Positions 1-12,562 of a stretch of 64,000 nucleotides of DNA are shown here, piece by piece. The notes under the pieces were generated by a model. The model was not told where the DNA came from. It saw only the letters and a program-made list of their open reading frames with translations, and made no database searches. Source of the stretch: Cokeromyces recurvatus (Eukaryota > Mucoromycota > Mucoromycetes > Mucorales > Mucoraceae); NCBI RefSeq assembly GCF_025118155.1, contig NW_026251399.1, positions 1 through 64,000 of the forward strand, read 5' to 3'. Each line of letters begins with the position of its first letter. Position 1 is the stretch's first letter. A program made the position numbers and the translations under genes.

Positions 1-691
1 CTAGAAGAAGCATTATCTAAAGTAGCCCAAATAACACCTGCAGTAACAAATAAAACACCTAGAATTTGGCCCAAAGAATATCTATTATTCAACTTTATGA
101 ATCAGATAAAATAATTACAAAATGTAATTTTTTCTTTTGTATTACTTTTTTTTCAAAATCAATGCGCCCAAAATCATATTTACAATTAATCCACCCGATC
201 TAAAAATAATATGTAATGGAACAGAAATATTATATCCTAAAGCTAAGTTGTTCAAAAGTGAAACAATAAAGAACATGATGACCAAGAAAAGCCATTTTCG
301 AATGGGAACAATGGTAGGTTTTAATTTAGGGCCAAATCGACCCCAAGTAAGTTGATGTCTTAAGCCTTCTAATGACACAAAAAGAAATTGTCCAAAAGTA
401 ATAAGTTGACCTAAATACAAATGATTAATATAACTTCATGTTAAATAACTTGTAATCTAAAAGAATAAACTACCACTTGTTGGTGCATCACTACAAACTC
501 ATTTGATGACGATTAGGTTGAGTAAAAAAAAAAAAAAAAAAAAAAAGGGATTATATCACCTACGTTACAAGCACTTCTAAGGCGAATACATTGCTACAAC
601 ATCCACCGAAAATAAGTGATAATATTAGAGGAAATTCAGAAGCAATCATTTGTGTTAAAGCACTAATAAAATCATTATTTGCATTATCCAT
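1..691 (-). CDS. YEA4: Nucleotide-sugar transporter, SLC35B4/Yea4-like (3' end outside window)
   Basis: Multi-pass Golgi/ER transporter of the drug/metabolite superfamily, probably exchanging UDP-GlcNAc or UDP-xylose. Exons on the minus strand: 691-564, 490-474, 410-146 and 81 to beyond position 1. The frame is continuous across all joins. The N-terminus has GGCCSNVFALE, then a loop, then TFGQFLFVSLEG and NNLALGYNISVPLHIIFRSG, the pattern I know from SLC35B4 and yeast Yea4, where the phrase before ILKK is strongly conserved. The ATG at 691 gives the family's usual short N-terminus. Exon 2 is only 17 nt (474-490) and supplies part of DAPTSG between two hydrophobic stretches. Substrate cannot be told from sequence. 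Confidence 0.85.
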
Positions 692-764
692 TATATAATA
701 TAAATATAATAAGGGGATAATAATAATAAAAAAGTGTGTGTAAGAAGAATAGATTTTATACTTT

Positions 765-873
765 TACAGCTGAAGAAAATAGATTGTCCCATTTTCAAAA
801 TTGGTGGACCCATCTTTTTTTTGATGTGGCCCAAAATTTTTTTGTGTAGCCCAAACTATTTTCTTCAGCTGTA
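765..873. repeat. Short MITE-like element with perfect 18-bp terminal inverted repeats
   Basis: TACAGCTGAAGAAAATAG at 765-782 is the exact reverse complement of 856-873, with a 73-bp spacer between. The spacer holds loosely repeated CCCA-rich words (GTCCCA, GGACCCA, GGCCCA, AGCCCA). It lies between the divergent-free ends of the transporter start (691) and the dioxygenase stop (928). It could be a small non-autonomous DNA element or an RNA hairpin/terminator. No clear target-site duplication is visible. Confidence 0.5.
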
Positions 874-927
874 CTTGAAAAAATAAAATAAAAAAACGGA
901 GTTTTAAATAGTATTTGAACTTTTTCA

Positions 928-1711
928 TCATTTCGGTAAACTTAATTCCGTTTTTTCCGTGTTATAAGGAGCTTGTTTTAATTTCCTTAAAGTAACGCTT
1001 ATTCTTGTGCCTCTTTCAATTATTTCACCCTCAATTTCATCATAAAGTCTTTCTTCAATACCATGTTCCCAGTCATATCTTGCCTCTTTTGATAGTGCTA
1101 AAATGTCTCCAGGACGCAATAAGATATCGTATTTCATCTCTTCCTCTTTACAGTTTTTCATTGTCATGACACAAGATGATAATAAAGATATAATTAATAT
1201 ACCATCTTCAAATCTATATATTTTTGATTTAGAACAATGTATGTACATGAGATATATTATCATTTTTATACCTTAATAAATCTACATGACTTGCAATACC
1301 TTCACCTGAAAAAAATAAAAATATACACATATAAATTCAATTTACGTGTCTATATATTTGATATAAATGTATACCTTTTTTATACATGTTTAAAATAGCT
1401 TGATCAAATATTGGTTTTCTATTCAAAATATCGCTATCAAATAAACCTGGATAATTTTGAAGAACCCAAGGCTCTAACCACCGAATATATTCAGGTAATT
1501 CACCAAATATCATGCCTTGATTACTATCTTTTGAGGCAAAATAACCATGCTGAATTAATGCTTCAATTAAGCCCATTTGTTGTTCATGATTTAATCCTTG
1601 TCTAATAAGTTTTAATCCGGGAACATGAGGGAAGGAGATGATAGATTCTTCTTCTTCTACTTCTTCTTCTTCATCACTACCAAATAGGTCTTTCCAATCG
1701 CTACTCGACAT
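928..1711 (-). CDS. AlkB-like Fe(II)/2-oxoglutarate dioxygenase
   Basis: 218-aa protein, three exons: 1711-1375, 1305-1272 and 1213-928; lengths sum to an intact frame. After an acidic N-terminus (about residues 10-25) comes a nucleotide-recognition-lid region, then FDQAILNMYKKGEGIASHVD with the HxD iron ligands, a distal His in DWEHGI and the 2-oxoglutarate-binding Arg pair in RGTRISVTLRK. These are the hallmarks of the AlkB family. The middle exon is 34 nt and carries the HxD motif. Members demethylate DNA, RNA or protein side chains; the closest shape I know is fungal or ALKBH7/ALKBH4-like small AlkB proteins, but the substrate is not determinable. The acidic N-terminal stretch is unusual. 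Confidence 0.82.
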
Positions 1712-2044
1712 TATAAAAAAATATATTTATTATTATTATTATGCACTTCTTTAATTTGACAGTTTTTTTTTTATTATTTTTATTTTATTTTTTTTTTTTA
1801 AATTTATTTGGTAACTTGTTATTTTTTTTAACCAGTAAATTATTTGATTGGTTACATGACATAATAAGAATAATTTGTGTTTTTTTTTTTTTTTTTTATT
1901 TTTACAACGAGAAGACCCATCATTATTTTCAGCCACTTTATTCCTATAAATATATAAATACATATACATATATTTTTTTTTAAGAGAAAAGGAACTATTA
2001 TATATTTCTTCTTTTTATTTATTTATTTATTTATTTAAACGAAT

Positions 2045-3133
2045 ATGCCAGCAAAGTGTTGTTGTATTATACCTTTAAGAGGAGGCGTGATTATTAGTGG
2101 TATCATTTTACTTGTAAATATAAAATTATGAAATGTACAATTATAAACTAACCTTGATCATTTAGCTTGTTTCAATTGCACTTTTAGGGGCTACTTTTAC
2201 TCATAAAAATCGTAAATAAATAAATAAATGAATAAATTTATTTATATATTTATATAATTTAATATTTATATCAATTCGTTATAGCTATGATTATTCATCT
2301 TTCTATAACTCATGTCGTTCTTCCCTGGATCTATATTGGATTTTATAGTAATATGCATACATACATGTAGACTTATTTTGACATTTACCTTAAAAAAATG
2401 ATGTTTTATTTATTATAGTTGCTGCTGCTGTTGTTGGTTTATTTGTCCTATTTTCGGGTGCAGTGGTAAGAGGAAAAGGACTTTTTTTTTTCTTGAACAG
2501 GCACATTTAATTTTTCTTTTTTTTTATAGGCCAAGTTGAGCATGATGAGATTAACAAAGATTTTATTTTATTTATTATTATTTCTCTTGACAATTTGGGA
2601 AGCCATTTCGTTTATTTTATCTTTGACAAATCGATCCAAGTCGTTAGCTGCTTGTGAAGAAGTGAATCCTTCTTCATCAAGTACAAATAATGAACAACCA
2701 CAATCCAATGCGACAGTAACTATTGGTGGATATTCAACGACATTTTTGGGAATGGAACCAGGTAATACCTATGGCTTAGCAAATTGTGGACAAGCAGTTC
2801 AAGCAGATGTTATTGGTAGTGCTATTATGTTATTTGTAGGACAGTTATTTATGGTAAAAAAAAAAGAAAAGAAAAAGCGTATGTATAATATGATTATTTA
2901 ATTTCACTTTTTTTTTTGTGATATAGTTTTATGCATGTACAATTGTTGGATCCTATACTTCCAAATTAAGGGAACGTAAATTAGGTCATCGTTTACGGGA
3001 CCTTGAATGGGATGATAATTTAGATGAATTAGCAGCAAGTTATCGTGCAGATGCCCAAAATGCACCCAAATATCCATTATCTGATTTAAGTGAAAAAAAG
3101 AAGGGATTTCTAAATAAATTTCGTAGAAAATAA
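2045..3133 (+). CDS. Four-transmembrane fungal membrane protein with CCC-PLR N-terminus
   Basis: 251-aa protein in six exons: 2045-2113, 2166-2211, 2285-2347, 2419-2465, 2530-2853 and 2927-3133. It starts MPAKCCCIIPLRGGV followed by a first hydrophobic segment, a second pair around residues 45-90, a third at about 92-115 and a fourth at about 175-200. A long loop of polar Ser/Asn/Gln residues lies between helices 3 and 4. The C-terminal tail is charged and ends in KFRRK. A Cys cluster followed by PLR-x-GV before the first helix is common in fungal four-helix proteins, some distantly LAPTM-like; the cysteines could be palmitoylated. Function unknown. Confidence 0.8.
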
Positions 3134-3148
3134 ATAAAATCATCTGTT

Positions 3149-4061
3149 TTATCGTCTAGCATATTTTAGTTTAGCAGGTTTTGTAGATTGAGGTGGTACC
3201 TTGGGCGGTGGTAGTAAAGTTAAATCATTATTCTTATTTGTAAAAGAAGAAGAAGATTGAGCATCATCATCATCATCATCAAATGGATTTATAGTAGATG
3301 ATGGTTGAAAGCTTTGAGTTAACAATAAAGGATGGTTTGGAATATTATTATTCGGTAGTGAGTCCGTCATAGTGGTGTTAATAGAAGATAAAAAATTATA
3401 AGGAACTGATTTTGATCGATGATGATGACCTATTATAGTCTTTTCAGATGCGTCATGATGGAGAGATTGATTCATTAATACATCTATTGCGTCTGTATGG
3501 AATTTTGGTAAAGGAGCTTTTACAAAAAAAAAAAAAAAATACATTATCATTATTGTTTTCAAGTAATAATAATAATAATAATAATAATACCTCCTAAATA
3601 AACGATATCAGGATTTAGAATTGTTCTTCCTTGTTGAGCATGGGCAATGAGTCTCAAGATAGCAAAAAAATTCTCTTGTGTAAAGCCTTCTTTTCTTGTA
3701 GCTTCAAACAATGAAAAGATCTATTATTATTGGTTACCTTTATATGAATATAAATGTTTATATTATTCTTTATTTTATTTATTTTTTTTACTATGTTTAA
3801 GATGGACTCGGGCAATTCACTTGTAGACGTAAAGTCAAAAATAGTTTGAACATCTACTCTTTCAAATGAGAATGGATTCAAGTCTTTCCACCATGTTAAA
3901 TACTGATTTCGTTCTATTATTTCTGACAAGTTGTATACACTTAATTCTGGTAATTTCTTTTCTTCTTTCTGTACAAACACTTCAGAACGATTTTGAACAA
4001 CAGTAATATTATCTTTTAGAATAGAATGTTTTCTATGAAATGTTGATTTTAATTTATTCAT
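3149..4061 (-). CDS. EH-domain protein with NPF motif
   Basis: 255-aa protein, exons 4061-3792, 3720-3591 and 3516-3149, frame verified. The region at about residues 40-140 (LNPFSFERVDVQTIFDF, LPESILNIIFSLFEATR, ENFFAILRLIAHAQQGR, then APLPKF) matches the Eps15-homology layout, a paired EF-hand-like fold that binds NPF peptides. The second EF loop appears degenerate. The C-terminal tail is Ser-rich, contains an NPF tripeptide (STINPFDDD) followed by an acidic run, and ends in basic residues. EH proteins act in endocytosis or actin and membrane trafficking. An EH domain with its own NPF suggests self-association or a network role, which is inference. Confidence 0.65.
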
Positions 4062-4350
4062 ATTTGAAAATAAGAAAACCAAACAAAAAAAAAATAAATA
4101 TACATATATATAACAGTTGCATGAATAAATACAAATTAAAATCCAGTTATATGCATGTATATGATATACACGCATCTTCCTCCTATTAATTATCATGTAA
4201 ATCACATGATTAAAATATTTTATTTGGATAGTTTTTGATTGGATAATATTATACATTCTACTAATTATTTTTTTTGTTTTGTTAACCTATAATTATAAAT
4301 TTGGTCAACTCGTCTCTCTCTCTCTCTCTCTCTCTCTTTGAATTCATTAC

Positions 4351-5322
4351 TTACATTTCTTTTAACTCCCTTTCATAAGTAGAGTTAATTTCTTTACGCT
4401 TTAATTTTTGTGCAGCTGTCAAGAGTCCCATCTCTGCTGTCCATAAATCTTTACAGATCCAAATATCTGAAATCACTTCTGAACCTCTTAAACCACCTCG
4501 TTTTGCTTGTTCTTGCATTGCATTCAAGATGGCATGACGTACTTCAGGTTTAACACATAAAGTCTCCCATGATTCATCTTCATTTTGAATACCAATATCT
4601 GTTAAAAATTTTCTTGATATACTTTCTGCAAGCACTAATAAACCTACAGGCCTTGGATAAAGTGGATCTGCATAAACACACATATTTTCTACTAGAGGTG
4701 ATGTCTTGTAGATACTTTCAAGTTTTTCAAGTGCAATATATTCACCGTTACTTAATTTGACAAGGTTCTTAACACGATCAATGATCACTAAAGTACCACG
4801 TTCTGTCCATTCACCAATATCACCTGTCTTGAGCCAACCATCTGATGTTAATGTTTCTTGAGTTATTTCATCTCGTTTATAATAACCTGCTGTAATAGAT
4901 GGACCACGAATCCAGATTTCACCCTGTGCTCGTGGTTCATTTGTAGATAAATAACCAAGTTCAGGTTGATCTACTAATTTAACTTCAACACAAGGAACAG
5001 GTGAACCTACTTCACCCAGAGCATATTGTTCAGGTGCCATGATTGCACACATCCTTTATATATATATTTATATATATATATATATTAGATTACATAATAA
5101 TACATATTTGTTTACTTACCCACAACCTAATAATATCAAATAAATTGAAACAATACAAAATTAATAAATAAATCGATAATATATTCATGATTTCTTCTTG
5201 TTACTTACTTTCTGTCATGCCTACAATAAAATAAATAAGTAAATAAATAAAAATGAATTCATTGCCAACAAATAAACAAGTTATCTATTTATATCTATAT
5301 CTATATCGATATGCATATACAT

Positions 5323-5362
<40 letters not shown>

Positions 5363-6367
5363 ATAACCAGCCAGGATAGGACATACAGTCAGAGATAGAA
5401 ATTCTTGTGTTTCAGCCGAAACAGGTGCACCACCAGAGAGACAGTATCTTAATCTTCCACCTAGCTGCTTCTTTACGTTATCAAAAACAACTTTATCTAA
5501 AACGGAGGTAGGTAAGTTATAGTGTCCTAAGAATCGTTTTAATCCCACAGCTCCCATAAAGATTTTTTCTATTCTTGATCCTCTTTCAGCTACTTTGGAT
5601 AAAACTGTCTTTTTAATTGTTTCCCATACTTGAGGTACGCCCGTCATGATAGTAGGTCCAAATGCTTGAAGATCCCCTTTACAATTTTTAACAGAGGCAT
5701 CTGTCAATGTCTTAATACTGCCATAACCTAACGTAACACCTAAAAAGATGCACAAATTTTCAACTAAAAATTCAAGGACATGAGCCAGGGGTAAATAGGC
5801 CATGATGGTATCATTCGGTTCCAAGAGATGTTGTAACATACGACAAACACCTGCAATTGCAGCTACAACATTACCATGAGTTAACATGACCCCCTTTGGA
5901 TTACCCGTGCTCCCACTCGTATACATAATACAGCAGAGTTCAGTTGAAAGAGGCTTTGTGGGCTCTTTAGGATGAGCTCTACCTAATTCTAAAAGTTCAT
6001 TGTAAGAAATAACGTGTTTGATGTGTGGGTGCTGAGTTTTTAATGTCTCAATGTCGGTTTGATTCGCCGTGCCTCTATAAATAATAGACTTGATAGTAGG
6101 GCAACCTGATAAAATCTTATTAAGAATAGGTAGCTGTTCACCATTGACAAAACAAACAGTAGCTTCAGATTCTGAGATGGAATATTGAAGACCCTCAGGA
6201 CCTAATGTATCATAAGCGGTCACAATAGTAATAGATTGAGAAAATGCACCTAAAACACACAGACAAAAAAAAAAAAAAAAAAAAAAAATTAATATAAAAA
6301 TAGCTTATTTCATTTTACTTTTTCCTGCTGTATTACCATGTGCCATTAACATCCATTCATGGCTATA

Positions 6368-6409
<42 letters not shown>

Positions 6410-6871
6410 AAAAATTAAAAATTAACAAAGAAACCCAAAACAATGATAACAAAGAAATAATGCTTACCTTGTAGAAGCAGAAATTTGAAGTTTTTCACCT
6501 TTCTTCAATCCTAACTCAATGAGACCAGCACCTAATTGATGTACAATTTGAAATGCTTCTTCATAACTCAAGTAATGATAATCACTCAAGTGAAAATAAG
6601 ACCATGTTTTATCTTGTTCTATTTCTTGGCCATTTATCATTTTCTTAACTTTTTTCTTTGTTACAATGGTATCCAAAAGTTCTCGGTATCCTACACCCTT
6701 TCGATTTGGAAAGGATTCAGATGCATAACGAAAGATATCATAGAGGGTTTCAACTCCCTCTGCTGGTGTCTTCATAAGACTATTAGGAGTTAAGATGGAT
6801 CGATGAATAGGGCCTTCACCTGTCTTTTCAGCTTTACCAATTTCTATTGAAAATGTTGTCTGTTGAACCAT
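4351..6871 (-). CDS. Long-chain acyl-CoA synthetase (long-chain fatty acid-CoA ligase)
   Basis: 679-aa ANL-superfamily enzyme that activates long-chain fatty acids via an acyl-adenylate; peroxisomal, ER or lipid-droplet location is not resolved. Six exons: 6871-6468, 6362-6337, 6249-5362, 5220-5209, 5126-5120 and 5053-4351. Summed lengths give an intact frame. Motifs: YTSGSTGNPKG (P-loop-like AMP-binding motif), the GYGMTESCGM adenylation motif, the TGDIGEW motif and a C-terminal DRVKNLVKLSNGEYIALEKLE fatty-acid signature. Exons 2, 4 and 5 are 26, 12 and 7 nt; the last two together encode the catalytic MTESCG. Length fits the 650-700 aa of fungal Faa-type enzymes. No obvious peroxisomal SKL terminus (ends ELKEM). 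Confidence 0.93.
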
Positions 6872-8441
6872 ATTTAAAAAATGTAGAAATTAAAGGAGAA
6901 CAAATAAAAAAATAAAAAAAGGAAATTAAAAAAAAAAAGGAAATTAAAAAAAAAAAAAATGTTGTTTCGTACTGCAGATTTTATACTTTGAATAAAACGA
7001 TATTTTGTCAGGCTGATGAATATTGGCGATTACAAAAAGAGTAATTGGCGATCACAGGAAAATGAAATTGGCAGTTATGATTGGTAGTTACAAAAAAAAA
7101 TATAAATGTCGGTTAATAAAAAATATAAGTGTCGAGAAACGAGATTTACTTTGTCGGTTAATGCCAAACAAATTGTTGTTCAAATACCAAATATGTATAA
7201 AAATATATATATATATATATATATATAAATCAATAATAAGAAAAGAAAGATAATACCAGGTTTTAACACATTGCACTTAAAAATCATACGGCACTTGACT
7301 AAATTACGTAGTTCTTTTACTTCTTTGCACCGTTTTCGTAGAGTTGAAGTTTAAAGTAGTAAATATTTTATTCAATGAAAGGAGTTCGAGTATAGCACTT
7401 TACACTGTGTCGTTTAGAATAGTGACAAAAGTCGTAAAGATCGCTAAAGTGAACATCATTACAAAACGTCACTCATTCTAGAAGATAGAGTCTCTTCTTT
7501 CGTCAAGCGGTGGCGCTTCATCTTTCCTTTCTCTAAAGACCCGAATGGCTCAATAGGATTTTAGCTCAAGCGAGTAAGGGCGATATATATATTACGCTTA
7601 TGACCTCTAGCTTCATTCTACACTCAGTTTTAATAATAGTCATTATAATAATTATATACATAATTCAAACAGGATTATAACTGGTGTATTGATGTATAAG
7701 ACAGTGATATTAAAGCTGAAAAGGTTATATTCGGCAAGAAAGAGGATAGAAAGGGAAAGGTCTAGTGTGTCCGCTAAGCATTTTTGTAGAAATATCATTC
7801 CTATTTTCAGCAATATTTATTTGTTGACATTCATATCAAATTTAATGATAAATGTTAGTAGCTTGATTTTCTGTTTCTCAATTAATTAACTAGACATTTC
7901 TTCTTATTATTATTATACCTCATAGACAAACTGTATATATATATAAGCTACATTTAAACAGCACACTGCTTGTTTTCCAATATGTATATTGTTGAACTAC
8001 TACTTTCTTAAAGATATGAATCATTCTTTGTATTCCTTGGAATCAACTATATTCTACATCTGACATAAAACATGATCAAACACTGTAGTTTATTTTATTT
8101 TAGTTTTTTCTTACAAAAAAAAAAAAATAGTTCCTTATGATGAAACTACAACAATGTATCACTATATTCAACAATACATCCAAAAAGCTTGTAGTTCAAA
8201 TTTCTTTTAAAGACATTATATATAGGGGGTTTATGAATTAAACAAGTTATTAATGAGAGATTGATTATTAGTAGGGTAAAAGCAGGTTTTCCCCCCCTAA
8301 ACTTATTTAGTCTCTAAGTTTTTTCAAGTTTATTTAACAAAAAAAAAAAAAAAAAAAAAAAAAAAACGAAAAAAAATAATAATACAAAAATTTGCTATGA
8401 CTGCACACACACATATATATATATATACATACATATATTAT
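6872..8441. other. Intergenic 1.6 kb, no supported gene
   Basis: Contains degenerate short repeats at about 7020-7160 (variants of TTGGCGATTACA and TGTCGGTTAAT), an AT microsatellite near 7200, a relatively GC-rich unexplained patch at about 7430-7620, and poly-A/T tracts near 8340-8370. No conserved protein, tRNA or rRNA recognised. Likely holds the promoters of the acyl-CoA synthetase. Confidence 0.4.
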
Positions 8442-11400
8442 CTAAACAAATGCTTTTGGCCAAACTTCTTCAATAATTGGATTGCTCATTAATCCTTTTA
8501 TAAATCCTCTCCAAACTGCACTCGATATAACTTCTTCACTCCAATCAGCGAAACGTGTTCCTGTTTCTTCAAGCTGTATATTCTTCTTTTTTTCAATGCT
8601 TTGATCAATGACTAATGCATCAAAAAATAAGCGACCTATTTGATTTACAGTTTGATTTTCATGTGCCATGAGGACTAAACAATCACTTGTAAAGACACCT
8701 AATGTTTGTCCTTGAAAATAGGACATGCCTTGTCTTGCTCCTTCTAATAATCGAGAAGGTAAAATATCCTGTAATAAACATTGCAATAATTGAATACAGC
8801 TATTATGTTGATTTACAGAATAAAGTAAAGGTGTAGTAATCAAACAAGATCCAAATTCAGCTATTTTAATAATAATAATAATACTTGAGTTATTTTTTTT
8901 TCTTTTATACATATACTGTCGATTTTTTTTTTTTTTTTTTTTACCTGCTCTTACTGCTCCACCAGATCTACCTGCTTCTAAAACTTGTTCCACAATCATA
9001 CGTACAAACCATCTTGCACCTCCAATTTCTAATGCTGTCTCAAATAAAACCATATCTAAATAATGACACACTTGTTGAGGTGTTTCATCCCACAATAACA
9101 TTTGATTTTCACCAACGTCTACATCCCTCATAAACATCGATCGTCCACTTTTGACGATTGACTTGAACATAAGCTCTGCCTTTTCAAACAAAGTAGAAGG
9201 AGTGACACCTGTTGTGATAGTTTCTACATAACGATGACTGTAATCTTCAGTGGTCATTAACTTGGTTGTCTTTGTTTTGATAAATTCCATTAATTCTGTC
9301 ATGCCTTGTACCAAAACAACTGTTGAATCATCTGTTATCGATTTAAGTTCACTTTCTTGTCGTTTAAATTCTAAAAGTGATTCAAGGGAACCTAAAACTG
9401 GATGAAGACTAATGCTATCTTGAGATGATTTTGTCATGATCAATTGACGAAGACAAGTGAGTGAAGCATAGGACGATCCTTCATGATCTCTTAAGAGTTC
9501 CTCACACAAAATAGGAAATATGCCTGATAACGTAAAGTCTAAAAAGGGACTCTGAAAATAAGAGATCAAATTCTTTAATAAAGAAAATGCTGTTTGTTGT
9601 TGGTTAGCTGTAGAAAAGAGAATACTACGTTGAATGATAGTAGGTATCATCATTAACAAGACCTGAGGTTTAGTGTTTCTATAAATAGGATAAGCATAAA
9701 TAAATTTAAAATTCAATTTTTTTTTTTTTTTTTTTTTTTATAAACAAAATTACCGAAGAAGATCTTCTGAAAGGCCGTTATTATTACTAGTGAATAATGC
9801 ATTCATCCAATCTTGAATAAAAGGTTCAATAGATTCATCTTCAAGATCAACACCATAAATCAATAGACCTTGTGTAAAGTATTTATACACAAATCCATCT
9901 TTTTCTTTAAAGACTTTATCCATATTTCTATAAAGCTTTTTGAGCAATAATAGATAAGAAACAATTGCATTCCATTTACAAACAAACATAGATTACCTTG
10001 AATCGTTTGACAGCAGAAACTACCAGTTTCCATATTTTACCAAACTTGAAATATAACAATTGCATTCCTTCTAATTCATTCATAGCATTGCTTTCTAAGG
10101 ATTCAGTTTGTATTCCATAATGAGAAGGCTCCCAATGATTACAAATAGATTCAAGTGGACTTAATAAGGCTTGTGGGGTATATAATTGAAGAATCAAATC
10201 AAGACTCGAGGGAGTCTCTAATAAGGCTTCACATATCGCTGATAATGCATCAAAATTTTGTGTTGCCTTTTCCATGATTTTCAAGATACAATCACTTATC
10301 TTTCTTAAATGTAAAGGTGAGGAGATACCAATTGAGAGTAATTCATTCACAGTTATTTTAAAATTATTAGTATTCAATATGGATTCACAGCTTGAGTCAA
10401 TATATTGGTCTATTATTTGAGTGGACATAAAGAGCTTTTCTGTATCTTCTTCTATCTCCATTTCATCCTTCTTTTTCAATAATTCAGCAGCTATCCTGGG
10501 TCTCACAAATCCATGTCGTTGACAGACAAGCACAATATTAGTAAAGACATCATTATCACGCAAGATACGAATTGAATTTTCCACTTTGGAGATGTTATCT
10601 TGTACCTCATCTGTATTATTACTACTGCATGCATTCAATAAACCTGTAAATGCCTTTAATTCTTTTAAAGAGGATTCTAAAGGGTTATACTATTTCAATT
10701 CAACAAAAGGAAAAAAAAAAAAGAGGAAGAGTGAATGGTAATGCTTTATATGAAATACATGTGTGTATTTACTTTGCTTTCATCTATTACTGGCGATTCA
10801 CTCATTTCTTGTTTCTTTTTTTGTAATTTATCTAATAAAAAAGGTATCTAATAAAAGCCAATTATAAAATAAGCCTATATATATCATATCATATCATCAT
10901 ATACCTCACTCTTCTTTAAAACTTACCTTAACAAATACAAGACTTTTCCATAGTAAACGATTAGTAGCAACAATTGAATTATTTTGACTATTCGTTTTCT
11001 TGTTATTTTCTATTTTATCATCGTCATCATATTCAGGAAGATTCTGACAACTTGTACTTAAAGATGCTTCTCGAAGACCTGTTAAGGCAGTAAACCAGAT
11101 TTCCAAATAAAATGATTCATCAAATGAACCTTTAATAGTTTGTAATTTTAATAAATGATCTATAATTGAATCATCATCTAAGGAAGGTCGTACTTGAACT
11201 AAATGGTATAAAAGCCCCATTAGACCTGCACTAGGTATAGCTCTTGCTGTACCCTCATCTTCTAACTCATGATATTTCATGTGAACTGCAATCTTTCTTT
11301 CTAAATCACGATCTGTCAATCTTTGAATGAGCGTTAGCACCTTTTGTATCTGTAAATTATCTGACGCTTGTTTCAAGTCTTTCTTTTTATTCTTTTTTGA

Positions 11401-12562
11401 ATCTAGTTTCTCTTGACATTTTATCCAAGGATCTTTTTTATTCCTCCCCCCAAAAAGATGAGTCAATTTTACGAAATAGGTACATGATTATTTTATTTAA
11501 TTTACCGTTAATTTCTTCACTTTTGTTTCCTTGTTGTCGACATTGAGTATTTCTGGTTTCAAAAATACGCTTCATATCTCGTTTTTCAATTAAATGAATC
11601 ATCATTTCAGCAGCCATAATCGCATTCTCTACTTCTATAGTCGATTTATTATCGTCTTCAGGATGATGAGTAGCAATGGTAGTAGAAGTAGCATCCTTCA
11701 TTTCAGTATCTTTTATCGGAATATCATCCTCTAACATCTGTTGTGTATTATCCATATCAAGTGTTGCATCCACATCTAATAAACCATTATTATTATTATT
11801 ATTCGTATTTATATTGGATGTGGATTGCTGTGATTGGAAAGAAAGTTGTGAATCAAATAAGGCTGTTTGTGTATGTGTTGTGTTTTGAAATGATGATGCA
11901 GAATGAAGTACTGGCTTACTTGATTGACCATCTGAATATAAACCTATAGCTACAAGATGGGATAAAATTTCAAGCGTTTGTCTTAATGTATCGACCCATT
12001 GAATAGATTCCTCAGTTGATGTTTGATTATGTAAATCACTAATAATAGTATCTGTATTGAAAGTAAGTAGAGTAGGCATGATACTTTTCAAAAGATAGGA
12101 CCATTGATATGGATTTTGATGAGCGGTTGTTTCAAGAAAAGAAAAAAGGTGTCTAATGAATGTATGAGGTGATATAATGGGTTCAATTGTAAGAGTATTC
12201 GATTGACCTGTAGTGGCTATTGTTATATAAGATTCTAATAAAGGATCAGAAGCTCGCGTGAATGAAAATAAGGATGTTAACAATAAATCTAATAAATAAT
12301 GATTGTCAATATAATCACACGTTAAAACTTTTTTTTATAGGGTAAATATATTCTTTACCACACAGTTCTTTATCTACTTGATCTGAATCTTTCAGACATT
12401 CTTTTGTAGGTTCTATCCACTAACAGATTAACAAAGAAAAAAAAAAGGAGAATTAAAATCAATAAATACAGTACATGTAATTCATTTATAAACCTGTTCA
12501 CAGTTCAAATTATGTAAGTAAGCATAACGAAGCACAGTTGCTAGTTTATTTTCAGTAGTCAT
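8442..12562 (-). CDS. MED5: Large helical protein, possibly Mediator subunit 5 (Nut1)
   Basis: About nine exons, about 1150 aa. The start at 12562 gives MTTENKLATVLRYAYLHNLN. Blocks: 12562-12494, 12419-12359, about 12290-11510, about 11440-10930, about 10850-10775, about 10690-10010, about 9950-9754, about 9700-8945 and 8890-8442. The protein is almost all alpha-helical and Leu-rich, with a low-complexity insert (Asn/Thr/Asp-rich) at about residues 170-240 and no enzymatic motif. Phrases such as SPHTFIRHLFSFLE and LEIWFTALTGLREASL, and the length (yeast Nut1 is 1132 aa), resemble Med5, a tail-module subunit of Mediator. This rests on pattern recall, not a search. The exon 2/3 junction is ambiguous: the best-looking coding continuation (VLTCDYIDNHYLL) would need an implausibly short 31-nt intron. 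Confidence 0.5.
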
